Counted from the stretch's first letter, positions 34,721 through 47,861 are shown. The stretch is 64,000 bases of DNA from Tanypteryx hageni (GCA_028673005.1 CM054112.1:188312564-188376563); one strand, 5' to 3'. The notes: generated from the letters alone by a model not told the origin. A program made the numbers and translations.

Positions 34721-35200
34721 TTTCCTTCCCATAGACTTTTAAAGTATTTCCCAGACTGCTACTGCTTCCTCTTCTTATTCTTCCCCGTATTCTTACCCAT
34801 CTTCCACCTCCCCTTCGTAATCCTCCTTCAAATCCTTCTTTCTTCATTCATATATTTTACTTAGAATTCTCAATATGAATACCAACTCTCTCAATATATC
34901 TCACCCCCTCTCTCAAACACACGCACGTAATTCTCTCTTTTTCTCTCCTACTGTTCCTATTTTCTCCTATTATTCTTCCTTCCCGTACCTCGGGTACACT
35001 CATACGTCCTCCCACTCCCTCTCTTCCTCCTCCGGACTGATCACTGCCGCAGCATCTCCCCGTGTCATCGCCCCTTTCCATCTGCAATGGCACTCCCCTC
35101 CCTGTCCCGTCTTCGACCCCGCATTCTTCCTATCCCTGTCTCTCTCTTCCCCTCCCCTTTTTCCACAACCGCGGGGCTGTCCAATACCGCCGTCGTTTCA
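34720..35200. repeat. Pyrimidine-rich low-complexity tract
   Basis: C/T-rich plus strand with irregular units. The 159-codon plus-strand frame 34875-35354 is largely compositional. Confidence 0.65.
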
Positions 35201-38200
35201 TCTTGAACATTGCGCACAAAGCCTCGAACCTATTGTCACTCTAAAAAATGTCTCGAGGGCTTTCGCAGATAGATTACAGTTAAAAAAATGTCTGTTTGCT
35301 GTTTTTACCAAAAGTTCGTTTTTTTTTAGAAATGTTTTACGCCGTTTTTATTAACCGTTTCCTTCAAGAGAAAGTTTTCGTGGCGTACGATTCGGAAATA
35401 AAAGTTTTGAGTGCCACAAGGCTTTTTTCGTCGCATGTAATATTGTACGAACGCCGAGGATGTTTTTAAATCGTTTTTGTACGACTCCGGTTTGGCGATT
35501 CGTACCAAATATGAATTAATGTACCTGCGTGTAATGAGTTTGTAAGTAGAGGAAAAGTACCTCCTCTATTTTTTTGTCGAGGTATTTTTGAGCGAGATAA
35601 AGCTTTAAAGGTTTTGTTTCGTTAAATGCCTTCTTGACTTTGTTGCACGTCTCGCGCCCACTGTTTCGTCGTGGTTTTCAGAAAGTCACGGTTCGTATTC
35701 GCAACTGAAGGGAACGAGTGGCGAGAGAGGAGGCCCATTAAAATTTACATCGGATAAAACCGCGCGGAAATTCGAGGAGAAGGGCTCATTGTCTCGAAAT
35801 AATCATCCGTGAAAATTAAATGGGATGATTATTTTTTCGTTCGCTCGACGTCGGGAATTGTACATCGGATAAAAAAGTCGGGAAGCCTTCGGTCTCCTCT
35901 CTCTCCGTTCTAGCTGTTTTTTATTCGGCGGAATAAATTGCGTCGGCGGCGATGAAAGGCGTAAATGTCTGTTTTTTTGACTCGTTCGAACGACCGGGAG
36001 AGTTTTTATGTTTATACATACGTAGCTTTTTCGAACGTCGATAAAAATTCGGCGTTATTTTTTTTCCTCTGTAAAAAGTAGTGAGCATGGCCGGGATAAA
36101 AATTCGCTCAAGACTACTGAACGTAATAACCTGTCAAAAATGTGAAGCTTGGTTCTAAGAACTAGATGAGCAAATTTGAATTTTTGGATGATTGTCGCAC
36201 GATTGTCTAGTTTTAATAATTATAAGTGATTTCAAATGATACGCAAAAAAGAATTTTTTTAGTTATTTTGGCTTAGTAGATCTTTGTATGCATTTTAAAA
36301 AGTTAGATTTATCAAGTTTGTTCAGGTTATCATCATTCATATTAGAAATGACGGCGAAATTGAAAAAAGTTTCGATGTTCAAGAAGACATTTTCGATTTT
36401 TCATTATTTACCACTAATGGTAATACCTATTCGGGATTTATTTAGTAAAATTCTTAGAAATGAATGGTGACAAAAATTGACCAAGTTAACTTCCAAGTAT
36501 ATTTCACCGTTTCTTTTTTTTCCTTTAGAAAAAGATAACATCATCGACCTTCAGGAAAGACTCGACAAAACCTTGACCCTGCCCTCCAAAACGACGCCAT
36601 CAAACTTCAATTCCGTTACCTCTAACAATATTAACCTTTTTCGGTAACCTCGACCTCGCTTATAAAAAAAAGCCATTTTCTTTTTTTTTAAATAGTTCGA
36701 AACGTCCCTTCGCGGCCACCTAAGCGTGTTTCCCTGCACTCTCGACCCTCGGCAACTAACCCAAAAGGTCCTATTCGTCTCTCAGAGAACGTTCCTTCGT
36801 CCCAAATTGGTCTCCCAGGCGTGAACGTATCCTCCCATCTCTCTCCCTCTCTATCACTCGCTCGCTTTGATTAAAACCCCGGCACTGCAGGTGAGAAGTA
36901 TCCGTATGCGACGAAAAAACAGGTGTAGTAGTTGCAGCCGGAGAGGAGCGTAATGGAGGAGGGCGTGGAGAGAGAGAAATGCCGGAGAGTGGAGTTGGTC
37001 ACTCATTCAAGCCTACCGGATTCCTGCACCCACGCCCTCTCCCACGCGCATTCTCTCCACCCCCTAAGTCCCCCACTCTCTCTCTTTCTCTCGTCTGTGT
37101 CTGCAGCCTCCCACGCCGCCAACGTGCGTTATTGATCGTGCCGAGTGGAAGGTTCTCCCACTCTCCCCATCCTCCCGAAACGAAAGGGGCTTGGCTGGAG
37201 GGGAAGAGACGGGAAGGAGAAAGGGAATCCTGGGGATGAGGGGTCGACGCCCTTCTCCAGGGTATGGTCAGGGTCAGGGCGAAAAGTCTATGACGCGCTC
37301 TGTCTCGGCTGAGAACGCGAAGGTAGGAAAAGGGGACGAGAAAAAAAGGGTTTTTGTGAAGGGAGATTGGTTATTTATTTATTAATGATTGCTGTGCCGC
37401 GGAGTGGGTGTGTTTCTGTGTTTATACGGCGATGTTTGCGGCCAACCTCTTTTTCTGTCGTTTCCCTCCCTTTTTTTAACGCTTTCGACCGGTGTTTTTG
37501 GTCCCCTGCTTTGTGTTCTTTTCTTCTCCTGTCCCAAACTTCTTCTCCTTTGGCGCTCCGTGGGAAGGTCGAGAATTTTTTCCTCGCCGTTTCTCTTTTT
37601 TCTAAATCGTTATTTATTTCCTGGAAACTTCCTCTCTGACCTGACGCAAGCGGGTGTGTCTCTCTTAGTTAAAGCCGTCCCTTATCTCTTTATTTTATCT
37701 TCTCGTTTTCGCTATTTCCCTCGTTATTTATGTATGTTATATATACCAGGTGGTTTCCCTCCGCTTGCGTTGATTTAAGGGTTTTCGGTTACGTGCTGTG
37801 ATAAATCTCTCGTTTTTCTCAATTTCGGCTGTGAATGACAAACGTTGCGGAAATTTGTCGATTTCGGTAAAAATGTTTGCTTGCTTTGATGTTTGGAATA
37901 TTTTTAATTTTTGTTATTTCATTATATTGGATAAACGCAAAATTTTGAGGATGATTTGGCGAGTGAATTAAATTTAACCAATATCCACGATGTTTTTTTT
38001 CGTATCCTTTATCGATACGTCATTTCCGTGGTATCACCACGTTACCATATTTTTCCGAGCGAAATCTCTTTGCTCGATTACTCTTAAAAGCTATCGACTC
38101 CCTAGAGCAAAATTGTCCCTTTCTAGCCCTTTGTTATATTCCTACGTCTCAATTCCATCAGACATTTATGAACTTATTACTGTCGAATCTTAAATTGCAA

Positions 38201-38215
38201 CCTCGGCGAAATCAA
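35200..38215. other. Unrecognised non-coding DNA
   Basis: A GC-rich, CT/GA-mixed stretch at 36830-37360 includes CTGCAGGTGAGAAG (about 36885), which fits a splice donor, but no exon upstream of it can be supported. T-rich patches lie at 37440-37740. Nothing else was recognised. Confidence 0.35.
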
Positions 38216-38960
38216 CGGAACAATCTTCCCTCACTTAATTCCTCCTTACCCTCGCACATCTCTCTCCCCTCTGAGCCCTCTCATCCTTCCCTCCACCCCC
38301 TACTAACCTGCACTGTTTCCTTCCACCTCCCTCTCTCTCCTCCCAACCCCTCATCTCATCCCACCATCCCATATTTTCTCCATCCCCTCTCAAACTTTTC
38401 CCTTACTCCTCTCCTTTCTTTTCCACCCTATTTCTCCACTACAAAATTTTCCCCTCTCCAATCTTCTCCCTCCCTCACTTCCTTCCTATATATCCCTCTG
38501 CATTTGCTCCTTTTCCAATTTATCACTGCGATCTCTTTCTGCGATATGCCTCCCTAACGTTAATCTACCATCCCCCTTCTTCACCACATCTCTACCGCCC
38601 TTCCTTAATTTTAATGCATCTCTATATCCCATGGCAACCATCCCTATCTTTATGCTCCCTTCTACATGTCCTTTGATTCTCTCTCCTGATCACCCTTGCA
38701 TCTCTCTTTCAGTCGGCCACACTTACGACCGAATATATCTCTCTCCCCCCTTTCTCTCCCGTTTCCACCCCATTGCTCCTCTTTAATCGTATAAATCAAC
38801 TTTTTTTCGCCTCCACCTCCTTTTTAATGCATCCTCCTCTACGTCCATTAACATCCAGAGGGCTTCTCTCTCTCACTTTGTTGTTCTCACCATTTCTCCT
38901 CTTGCCTCCATATTTCCATTCTCTTCTTCCGTGGTCCTTTATAAGTGGTCACCGATTCTG
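38215..38960. repeat. Pyrimidine-rich low-complexity tract
   Basis: C/T-rich plus strand over roughly 750 bases, with irregular CTCC, TTCC and ATCTC units. Open frames across it are compositional. Confidence 0.75.
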
Positions 38961-40430
38961 CTTTCTCCATCGCTGGCTTTTATGGAATCTCGGGCATTTT
39001 TTTACGAACGGGGGTTCGACGCTTTTTATGGGCGTGTATTTCTTTTTGACGTCGAATTTTTCATCGCGAGGGGGGAAAAAGTTTTTTATGATTTTTTGGC
39101 ATGCAAATTGCGGAATGAATTCACTGTCATTCGCGGACCGTCTCGTAAAAAATATGCCGTCTCGTTAGTATTCCCCCGCGCCGGGTTTTGGGTTTGAAAA
39201 AGTAAATAAAAACGAAATCGTCTTGACGAGAATAACGTGTCGTGGCGGTTAGTATTGTTATCGCGTTTCCTTTGTTTTAAGTTCGCCTATTTTTTTGTTG
39301 ATGGAGTTTATTCTGAAAGAGACGCAGCAAAAAATTGAAACGCTACTAAAGTGGACTCGTTTTCAAAAGTTTCATTACTTAAATATATAATCGCAATCTT
39401 AAAAATCCTTTCTCTCTCTCTATCCTATTCTCGAGAGATGCTTTTGCGTAGAAAAAGCTCCTCCCTAAAGAAAAATAAAATAAATCCCGAGATTTATTCA
39501 GCTCTCGTCCTATGCTGATGAGTGCATCGCTTTTAAACAGTCCGTCCGCGTTCCTTTTCCTCCTCCGTCTTGCTTTATCCTTTTTTTAGATTTATCCGTA
39601 CGCGCTTTCCCCTTTTGCTCTTTCCTCCTTTTACTCTAATCCTTCCCGCTTTGTTTTATTCGTCCCCTTTCTCTTCGCCCTCTTATTTCTCTGACCTTTT
39701 TTTTTTAAAAAAAACTCTTTTTACGTCTCCTTTTCGCTTTTCTTGATATTTTATTTTATATTCTCTTTCTCTCGGTTCTCGTCCTTTCTATCTCCTCATG
39801 TCATCTTACTCTCGCCCTTCGGTCTCCGACACTTCTTCCTTATGCTCTATTTCTATCCGCCTCTATTCATCTCGCTCGCGCGCATTTTTTCTTTTTCTTC
39901 CTTCCGTCGCAATAAAGGGCAAAGTAAATCCCATCTCCCTGCGACTCTGTTACTGCGAAACCGCGGGAGGGAGAGGATGGTGCTGCGGGTGTATTTCTTT
40001 TCCATTCAACCAACGGGAAAATGTTTGCGGAAAAACTGTTTTGCAGCGCATAGAAAAGATTTGTTAAGTGGGATAAATTCCTCATGAGAGATAAACACGC
40101 TATCAATAAAAACGAATTTTCTTTATACATATTTTTCATTTGGTTTTGGCGTCATAAATTACGGATTCTAATAATCTTCGTCGGTGAGGCATTCGCAAAG
40201 TTGTCATTTTTGGACGTTCTCCTCAACCCGGTTCGTGATTTTTTCTCTTGTTTTCTCTTCAAGATCAACACGCGAGGTTCGCATTCTTTGAACATTTTGA
40301 ACGGTCGTGGAAACCCACTCTGAGGGGGGCCACAGTTCCGAAATGTGATTCAGATGCCTTCGATGACGGCATGAAAAAAATTCGGGATCGTTCTCCCTCG
40401 CGATTGCGTTTTTTCCCTCATTCTGTCTAT
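38960..40430. other. Unrecognised non-coding DNA
   Basis: T-rich plus strand with several overlapping short frames and a CT-rich patch at 39540-39850. No family was recognised. Confidence 0.35.
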
Positions 40431-40439
40431 TGGGGGAGA

Positions 40440-40950
40440 ATTGCGCGGCGGAGGAGGAGATGCGTGGAGGTGCAGCGTCTGGCAGTATCGGGAAGACGTA
40501 GGGGGAGAAAAGGGTGTGGCAGTGTCGGGTGGGTTGCGGCGGCACGAGGGAGGAGAGAGATAGAGAAAGGGGAACGGAGGAAGAGAGAGAGATCGGTGAT
40601 GGCGTAATGCGAGGCTTCGGATCCTCCAGAGTGTATTAATGGCGCACTAATGAATGCTATTAAACGCTTATGGATGTTACTGTTTCGGCAAGTGTGTGGG
40701 GAGGTTGGAGGTGGTGTCTAAAATGGCGGCGATGAGGTGAGAGGGAGAGAAAGGGGAGACGCTTCAAAGGAGTCGGAAATTGGAGATGCGAAGGGGAGAG
40801 AGTTTTGGAGTGTCGAAGGAAGGAAGTTAGGGGAGAGAATTTGGAGTGAGCGAGAGGAAAGAGAAGGTGATGGATGCGGAGACGTTGAAGGGGAATTTGT
40901 GCGGAAGATTGGAAAGCTAATGGGAGACGGGCAGGATGCTGTTATATTCG
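40440..40950. repeat. Purine-rich (GA) tract
   Basis: The plus strand is G/A-rich with many GAGAG and GGAGA units. A YY1/PHO-like motif sits inside it at 40720-40731. Open Arg/Glu/Gly frames are compositional. Confidence 0.7.
40720..40731. promoter_or_regulatory. YY1/PHO-like motif in a GA-rich context
   Basis: AAAATGGCGGC matches the extended YY1 motif (AAnATGGCGGC), which in animals often lies just downstream of a start site. In flies the GCCAT core binds PHO. It is flanked by GAGAG-rich DNA. Promoter or Polycomb-type function is inference only. Confidence 0.3.
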
Positions 40951-40963
40951 GTGTTGTTTAGGT

Positions 40964-41454
40964 CGGTGGTGTGCAACTGAATTTTAAGGTTCGCCACGCT
41001 AGCGGCAAACGGATCAGTCTTTTCGCCACATAATACAAAATATAAATATTATAAGTAGGACTTAATTTAAATAGAAGGTTGCAGTGAGAGACAATAATGA
41101 TTTAAATCATTTATTAGTCAAATTAATCATTATTAAATTCAAACATTAAATTTTAATGTGATACTTGACAGTTCATTTGTCCATGAAGTGCACTGAAATT
41201 TGGCATAAATTCCACACTAAGTAGCAGCGGCAACCGGGTGTGAGAAGGGGCGAATCATTATTGTGTATCACTGTACCCTTGTTTTTGTGTAAAGTCCTAT
41301 TTATAAAAAATTATTTTGCATTGTGTTGCGAAAAGGCCGTTGTATGTAAAATTTGTGATTTGATAAACTAATAAAAGTTGTAGACGGTGATCATCAATTC
41401 GCCATATATCAATAGTCGATTCGCCACAAGTGGCGATGGGGTTGGACGCCATTG
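40964..41454. mobile_element. Non-autonomous hAT element (491 bp)
   Basis: The left end CGGTGGTGTGCAAC and the reverse complement of the right end CAATGGCGTCCAAC match at 10 of 14. A perfect 8-bp duplication gtttaggt flanks it (40956-40963 and 41455-41462). Subterminal TTCGCCAC repeats occur at both ends (about 40991, 41019 and 41420). There is no coding capacity. Confidence 0.88.
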
Positions 41455-41462
41455 GTTTAGGT

Positions 41463-42296
41463 GATATCACTCGGGAGTTTGTTTGGATGATACGAAGTTT
41501 ACTTGTATAAATATAAAGAGAAGGAATTCTATGAACGATATCTAGTTTCAAAGAGGGTATATTTAAAGGAGGACTTTGATGAATTTAAATTTTAAATGCA
41601 TTCATGTCGTCGAACTTTTGGAATGAGGCTCAGCTGAGGATTCCCTTCGCTGTCATTCATTCCATTTAATGGAGATCGCTGAACCGTGACTTCGCAATAT
41701 ATGAATTCTGCTGGTTTCGTTTCGTCCATCCATATTAAAGGCAATGAATGCCGGCAGAATCTCGTTTTCATCTAGGAATGCAGTTCTTTACATCCACACG
41801 GATCCATCGAAGTGTATCGTTACGTAACGACGCCAAAGGGAATGCTTAGCGAGGGGAAATTTGTTCATCCAATGGGAACGACGATAGATTTCGAATAATA
41901 AGCTGTTCACTAAAGTATAATTGTTTAGTTTAGTTTCTGATTACCACTCCCAAAAATATAAATAAATTTTTATTTTAGTCGATTTCGGCACCTTCAAGAA
42001 TGCTTCTATCCAATACATTGTACAGGTAGCCTCTGAAGTCATGGATTTCTTTCCATCGTATATATTTTTGATGTTATTAACTTGTGAGACGAGCTATTTC
42101 TAGCGACTAAGACGTTTAAAGTGGCGCTTCTCAAATTAAAATTTTTGAAGTTATCTCCCGCTATACGCCCATTATTTTGCGTTAAATTTGCTTGAAAAAA
42201 TTTTCAGTTATAGGTATAAAATAAAATCGATTTCGAGGTTGCATAAGTTTGAGGATATTATTTGCCCGTGGTTTAAATTACAAATTTTTAACTTAT
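41463..42296. other. Unrecognised AT-rich DNA
   Basis: Nothing recognisable beyond short chance frames. Confidence 0.4.
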
Positions 42297-42297
42297 T

Positions 42298-42465
42298 ATC
42301 ATCATCATCATCATGCTTCTGTCCGAAGACAGGTTTTAACTGAATCGCTGCCTCCATTTCTCTCTCTCCCTAGAAGCCTCTTTTATATATTTATATTTTA
42401 TTATTTTATTTTATTTTTTATTATTTATTTATTATTTTATTTTTATATAAAACTTATTATAGGTA
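42298..42465. repeat. (ATC)n with hairpin, then TTTAT-rich tract
   Basis: ATC repeats at 42298-42314 are followed by CTGTCCGAAGACAG (42319-42332), a perfect 5-bp stem with a CGAA loop. From 42380 a low-complexity tract of TTTAT and TTATT units runs to about 42465. Confidence 0.8.
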
Positions 42466-42774
42466 ATTTATTTTAATACTTTTATGGATGTTTCTTTACG
42501 AAAAGTAAAATTTTCTCGTAAATATCATTAACAATTCCTAATTTTCAAAGTGATCCCTTTTCTATATTTCACGATTTGATAGCACGTGGCGCATTCAAAA
42601 GATTCTTTTTTAATATCGACCTCTCTTTGGCTAATAAATTTAATCCCGAAACAGGTTTTTAAAAAGATGTTTCGCGGGAGTTATTTTTGGATTTCTTACG
42701 CCGCACTTAATTCTCATTATCTTGCGAGTAGTTTGCGGTCGTAAGCTCTCGCTTGAAATTCCCTATTCCACTCT

Positions 42775-42900
42775 TTTCTCCCGTCGATTTCCTACACTTA
42801 GCCATCCCTCCCTCTCTATCCTTCCTCGCTTCCCTCTCTATCCTTCCTCGCTGCCCTCTCTCACCTCCCCCTCTCTCACCTCCCCCCCTCTTTTCCTCCG
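42775..42900. repeat. CT-rich tract with short tandem units
   Basis: Contains two tandem copies of a 21-bp unit (CCCTCTCTATCCTTCCTCGC plus one base), then two of CCCTCTCTCACCTCC. Confidence 0.8.
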
Positions 42901-43019
42901 CCTAGGGATTGTATACACCTAATGGCTTTACCGTCTGAGGCAAGAGGAACTTCCGCGCCATATCCTCGAGTGTTTCGAAGATATCCCGCCGCTGCTTTTT
43001 AATGGGTTTGCGGAGAGGA

Positions 43020-43220
43020 GATGGAGTGGTAGAATGTTCGTTTAGAGAGCGAGAGATAGAAGGAAGGGAAGGATGGAGATCAGACGGAGAAAGAGAAAGG
43101 AAATGGGGATAGAGGAAACAGTAATTGAAGGAGAGAGCAGACCGTAAAGAGAGAAGGAAGATGAGATTGAAGGGAGAGATTGAGAAAGGATAGGAGAGAG
43201 AGAGAGAGGCCAAGAGTGTC
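43020..43220. repeat. Purine-rich (GA) tract
   Basis: G/A-rich plus strand with GAGAGAGAG runs. Minus-strand Ser/Leu/Pro frames over it are compositional. Confidence 0.75.
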
Positions 43221-44590
43221 TCAATGGGGGTCGATTTAATCGAATCCTTCCTCCTCGGGAGAATGTTGAGAGAAAGAGATGATGATGAGCGGCTTCGTGG
43301 AAGGCGTTTGTTCCCTCGTTAGGGATTCTGCGTCTTAAGCCGTCTCCGGAAGATACGGTATATTCGGTGTTTATTAAGAGCGTTATCTGTCGGGGAGAGA
43401 GAGAGAGAGAGATAAATGTGGTATCTTCCGCCATTTCCGTATTTGAGGTTAAACCTCGCGGATGTCTCAGCAGCGTGATTTGCGTTTTTGGATATTTTAT
43501 TGCCGAGCATGATATCACGCAGTCACGGGTCCTAAGTTCTGTTGAATGTGACCTTTTTTAAATAACATAATGATCGATGCTGCATTTCTGTTACTTCCAT
43601 CGCGGAGGGCTTATTTTCTGTTTTTTTTTTTTTTGCATGGCAGAACTTCTGTCAATATTTTATTTGGCCCGTGAAAATGTTAGACCTAATTTTCCCCTCC
43701 TTACACAGATAATGGGATAGGTCACCTGTGGAATCGGTGGAATTTCTTACGTAGTAGTTGGGAGTTCTTGATTGGCTTCTATCGTGTTCGAAGGAACTTC
43801 CGAGGAAAGAAGGGAATGGAAGCCTCTTGACGGAATCGGAGCCAAATCCGTCGGAGTAGTCCCACGTCTTTTTCGCACGAGTCGCCAGAGTTAAGGCCTT
43901 TTATGCATGCAAAAACTGCCATTTGTAATTAAAGTTTTGATATTTAATTTGTAATTCGTGCAATTTTCCAAACGTACTTCGTGAAGCATTTTACCATAGT
44001 AAATATGCGTGCAAAAAAACTAGCCTCATCATTTTTTGTAGCCAAACGAGTAAATAAAAATAGATTTGAGAAATTTTTCATGCGAAAGCTAGAGGTGCGA
44101 CGCGTCGGTATTCTCTCGCGTTTCCATTAAGCAGATAGGTTTAGTTATGTCTTTATTCCGAGATACAAAAAAAAAATGTCTGAATTTGCCCCGCAAATAG
44201 GTGTAATGCAGTGTAAGGCGTGCGGTGCGCCAAATCCTTTTCCTCTCTTCGTTTTGATCCGGCGCGCTGCGGTTATTCGTAACGTTGCCATATTTACGCG
44301 AGTCGCGAGGTAAAAAGAAGCGATGACATCCGTATTCGGTTTCCATCATCATCGCGCTAGAAACGAAGAGTTGCATCATTCTTTTGTTTTTTCACTCTCC
44401 CGTCGCCGAAGAGAGAACTCGCTGGCCTTGAATAGGAGCAAGACCCGAGACGGGCGTCGATCCCGTTATCGCCAGAATGCGCGGATGAGTAATTTTTCTC
44501 ATCTTAATCATATCTGGCCGTCGAGAGAGATCGTCCGGAAGCGATAGCGTGTTTAAAAGGGGCGCCTGTCCTCGTTAAAAATCTCAACAT
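43221..44590. other. Unrecognised non-coding DNA
   Basis: A GA microsatellite lies at about 43396-43412 and a T run at about 43620-43635. Short frames match nothing I know. Confidence 0.35.
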
Positions 44591-45620
44591 CAGACTGTTT
44601 AAAACCGGAGTATAATATATGCCTTTCAATCGCGAACGATGCGTCGAGTCATGTTCTCCTTTCGGACGAATATTAAGGAGTATCGGCAGCCTCGAGGACA
44701 GCGACGAAGCGGAAAATATAGGGCCTCCTACCAAAATTATATGGGGCCCCCACTATCAAATTACGGCAAATGCGGCTCAAGTAGTGTCGGGGTTCCCGTG
44801 TACGTCGGCGACCCTCGCATAGTGGGGGCAGCGGGAGCTTTGTTTACGTCCCAGTCTCTGATATATCGAGGCACCGGTCGAATTTTTGCCGCCATTCCCA
44901 GTTAATTTGTGTGGAAAATAGCATTTACTCCATTGCGCGTTTTTCCTGGTCAATATTTTCGGAAGATAATATTTCTGTATTTATTCGCCGTTTCTATTCC
45001 GAGCGACAAGTAACGGCTTCTTTCTGGCATGGGCGCGTCAACTCTTCGCGAGAAAAAAAAAAAACAATGGAATTTCGATCCTTACCTCAAAATGATTGCT
45101 TCTCCGCTGCAGTGTCTGTCGACGGGTGTGCACGTGGCATTCACCGTCACATTTGTCGCGTTTCTACGGAGATACGAGATAATGCTATCGTAGCAACTTG
45201 CGTGCGCTTTTGTTGTTGTTGTTGTCCTCATTTATCCTGCGATTTTCTTTGCGACTCACTAAATCGGTTATCTCTATTTCTGTCCGAACAAGCATACCGC
45301 TTGTCCAGCATCAACACTGGTAACCGGTGGAACACGTTGCGGACCGAGTCTTCGGCGCACCACCGTTCCTTGAACAGTTCTCGTCTGACCCGTCCGTTGT
45401 AACTGCTGCTGCTGCTGCTTTTGCCCCGGTCTCGTTCCGACTGGTGTCCCCCGCTCTTTCCCCCAACGGGGGCGGTATTGGTGCTGCTGCCGTGCGTTTG
45501 CCGTCGTGCCACCGTTTCTTTGGTTGGCAGGTGACGTGGGGCAGGTGGTGCGCGCAGGTGGCGCACGGGGTTCTTAGCCTCTCTGTAAGACCCCTCTAGC
45601 GATTCTTTCTGGAGATATCG
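44590..45620. other. CpG-rich block with (GTT)n and (CTG)n
   Basis: CpG and GC are raised over about 1 kb. Open frames at 44911-45402 (163 codons) and 45327-45599 (90 codons) overlap in different frames, and neither is recognised. A GTT run lies at 45211-45225 and a CTG run at 45403-45419, which would encode poly-Ala or poly-Leu depending on frame. A 5' exon or promoter region of an unseen gene is possible. Confidence 0.3.
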
Positions 45621-47554
45621 TCGGTAAGGGCGTGGAGAGGAAGTGGGTTTCGGACAATGGGAGGGGGTGGAGGGAACGCAATACTGTCCCCCTCTCCATA
45701 TCCGCGGTCTCTTCCCTCCTCCTTAATTTGAATCCTTACTTCGGGCGATTGCCTTCCGAGGGCGCCAGACTGCCGGAGCGTTATGCTCCTATTATCTCTT
45801 TTCCCTCCTTCCCTTCATCAGACGGTTTGGCGTCTTTTTGGCAAACGAGCGTACGTTTTGCGTGCCGCATAACTTTTGTGATTGATGAGTAAGTCGGGTT
45901 GATTGGCGTATCAAAGGGATTGAAATTGAATGGAAAATTAGGAGGGAGAGGGAGCCGGCAATTGCTTGCTTGTGTTGCATGTTATCCAAACTTTTTTGTA
46001 ATATCTCGGAAGCGATAGACGATAGAAAAAGCAAAGCAATAAAACGTTTTTCTTATAATTTAAAGAAAAGCTTGAAGAAGATTAGAAGTGAAATATTTTT
46101 AGTAATTCAAATTCGAGATATGGAGATGAGGATGTTGAAATGAATATTCGCTGTAAAACTACGGAGGATGTGGAACGGAAGCAATGCTGACCTGTTTTTC
46201 ATTTTCGAAACGAATCACTATGATTCATTTAGTCATGAGGTTTTAAAAGCCCTTAGGTTTTTCTGCGATTTTTCTTTCGAGAAGCTAGAGGACAAATTTT
46301 TGATGCCTCGTTTTTCCGCAGATGTTGGCGTTTCATACATTGCGTCGCAATGTATATCGAAGTAGTTCGAACGATTCGGGTCTTGATCGCCGTTTTTAAA
46401 AGGCTGATCGGTAATAAAAAAATATACCATTATTGAGTCAGCAGCTGTAAATTATTTGGAAGATCAGCAAATCTTTTAAAAATCTTTCTCGCGCGAAAAT
46501 TAAGGTGCTAATTTTTATTCGTCGATGATTTGCTTAAGGTGTTTTCAACGCTCTTTATTTTCATTTTGACAAATTTTGAAGCATATCGGCGCGTTTTTAT
46601 CTTTGCCACAATTATGTAACCCCTTATCACGTGTACCTTTCCTTCCGCAAACTTTTTCCGCCTTTTGGTGTCACGACTAACGGGTACTATTATCTCCCCA
46701 TGAGACTAACGGGCAACATACCAACATGGGCGTTCTTCAACTCTGTGAACGATTAACGCCAGGAGTGATCTTCTCTAGTCATGCGAATCGTCACTTAGTT
46801 TGTTTTCGCCGCGCAGTTCGCTGCAGTCGTCTGTTCTGAGCGCGGGGATTATCGATCATTTTAGGTTGCTTCTTGTTCAGTATTATTCGACGTTTTAAAA
46901 TAAGAGTACAAAAAGTAAAGAGGGTTGCCATCTTATTTTTTCAAATGATATAGTTACGTAATGGCGTAGGTGTATTTCTCACATTCAGAAAGAAATTCGG
47001 GAGAAGACCCAAATTAGGAAAAAAAAATGTTTAAAATGTTCAGAATCGTTATATCCGTTTTGAGGCGAAAATCAAACAAAGATAAAAATCGCGCTTTTCC
47101 TCAATTTATTCGGGCCTATTTAGTGGAATATCTGCTAAATAAAGTTTATTTCTCGCGTGTACCTGAGATGAAAATGTGCCTGGTATATATATATCGAATA
47201 GGAGGTTCCATCATGTTAGCTGGTCCGAAGTCCCTTACGTCCAATCGTGATTGCAAAACAAGGTCAAACTACTTATAATTGCCCGAACTGATGAATTTCG
47301 ATATTCCTCTATGTATAGGGGCGACTATGACCAGCTTTTTGATAGTTTTTTCGTAAGTTGAACGTATTTTTAGAAGCTGTCTTCGGCGCTCGGCATGATA
47401 AGTTGACATGACAACGGTCTTATTGGGGGTATATAAGTAGATAACGTATATTTTGAATTTGAAATTTTTTGCTTCGCTTTTTGCTCGAAAATTAAAAAGC
47501 AGTTTTTATAGCACGTTGAAATAAAACAAATCGCAATAATTTTATCGATTGAAT
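45621..47554. other. Unrecognised non-coding DNA
   Basis: A short CpG-rich patch at about 46795-46860 (GCAGTTCGCTGCAGTCGTC) is isolated. No frame, RNA gene or transposon end was recognised. Confidence 0.35.
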
Positions 47555-47562
47555 GTATATAG

Positions 47563-47853
47563 CAGACATAGCCAAAGTGGGGCTAGCGAGAGTATGTTGG
47601 CCATCTTTTCCCTGAATCAGTTTTTATCTTAACCTCCCGAAGGCATGTTTAAATATGCGACCAATCTGTGCAACTTATTTTTCGGAGTTGTTAAAGAATA
47701 AACAAGTTTTTGATAATTTCTTTTCTTAGTTTTCCTTGTGTTGCATTTTCAAACCAATATCACAGTTCTCGATGGTTCTCGATTGAGTGTGGCTCTTAAT
47801 ATTTTTGAGGATGCTATATGCGGCTCTCAGACTGAAATGTCTGGCCACATCTG
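47563..47853. mobile_element. Non-autonomous hAT element (291 bp)
   Basis: The left end CAGACATAGCCA and the reverse complement of the right end CAGATGTGGCCA match at 9 of 12. The flanks gtatatag (47555-47562) and gtataaag (47854-47861) form an 8-bp duplication with one mismatch. Subterminal GTGGGGCTAGCGAG and GCGGCTCTCAG resemble the GCGGCTCGCGAG wording of Charlie-type hAT ends. There is no coding capacity. Confidence 0.75.
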
Positions 47854-47861
47854 GTATAAAG

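Noticed and set aside
36840..36900. CTGCAGGTGAGAAG as a splice donor or acceptor
   Set aside because: It fits both a donor and an acceptor consensus, and no open frame with a partner site could be found on either side.
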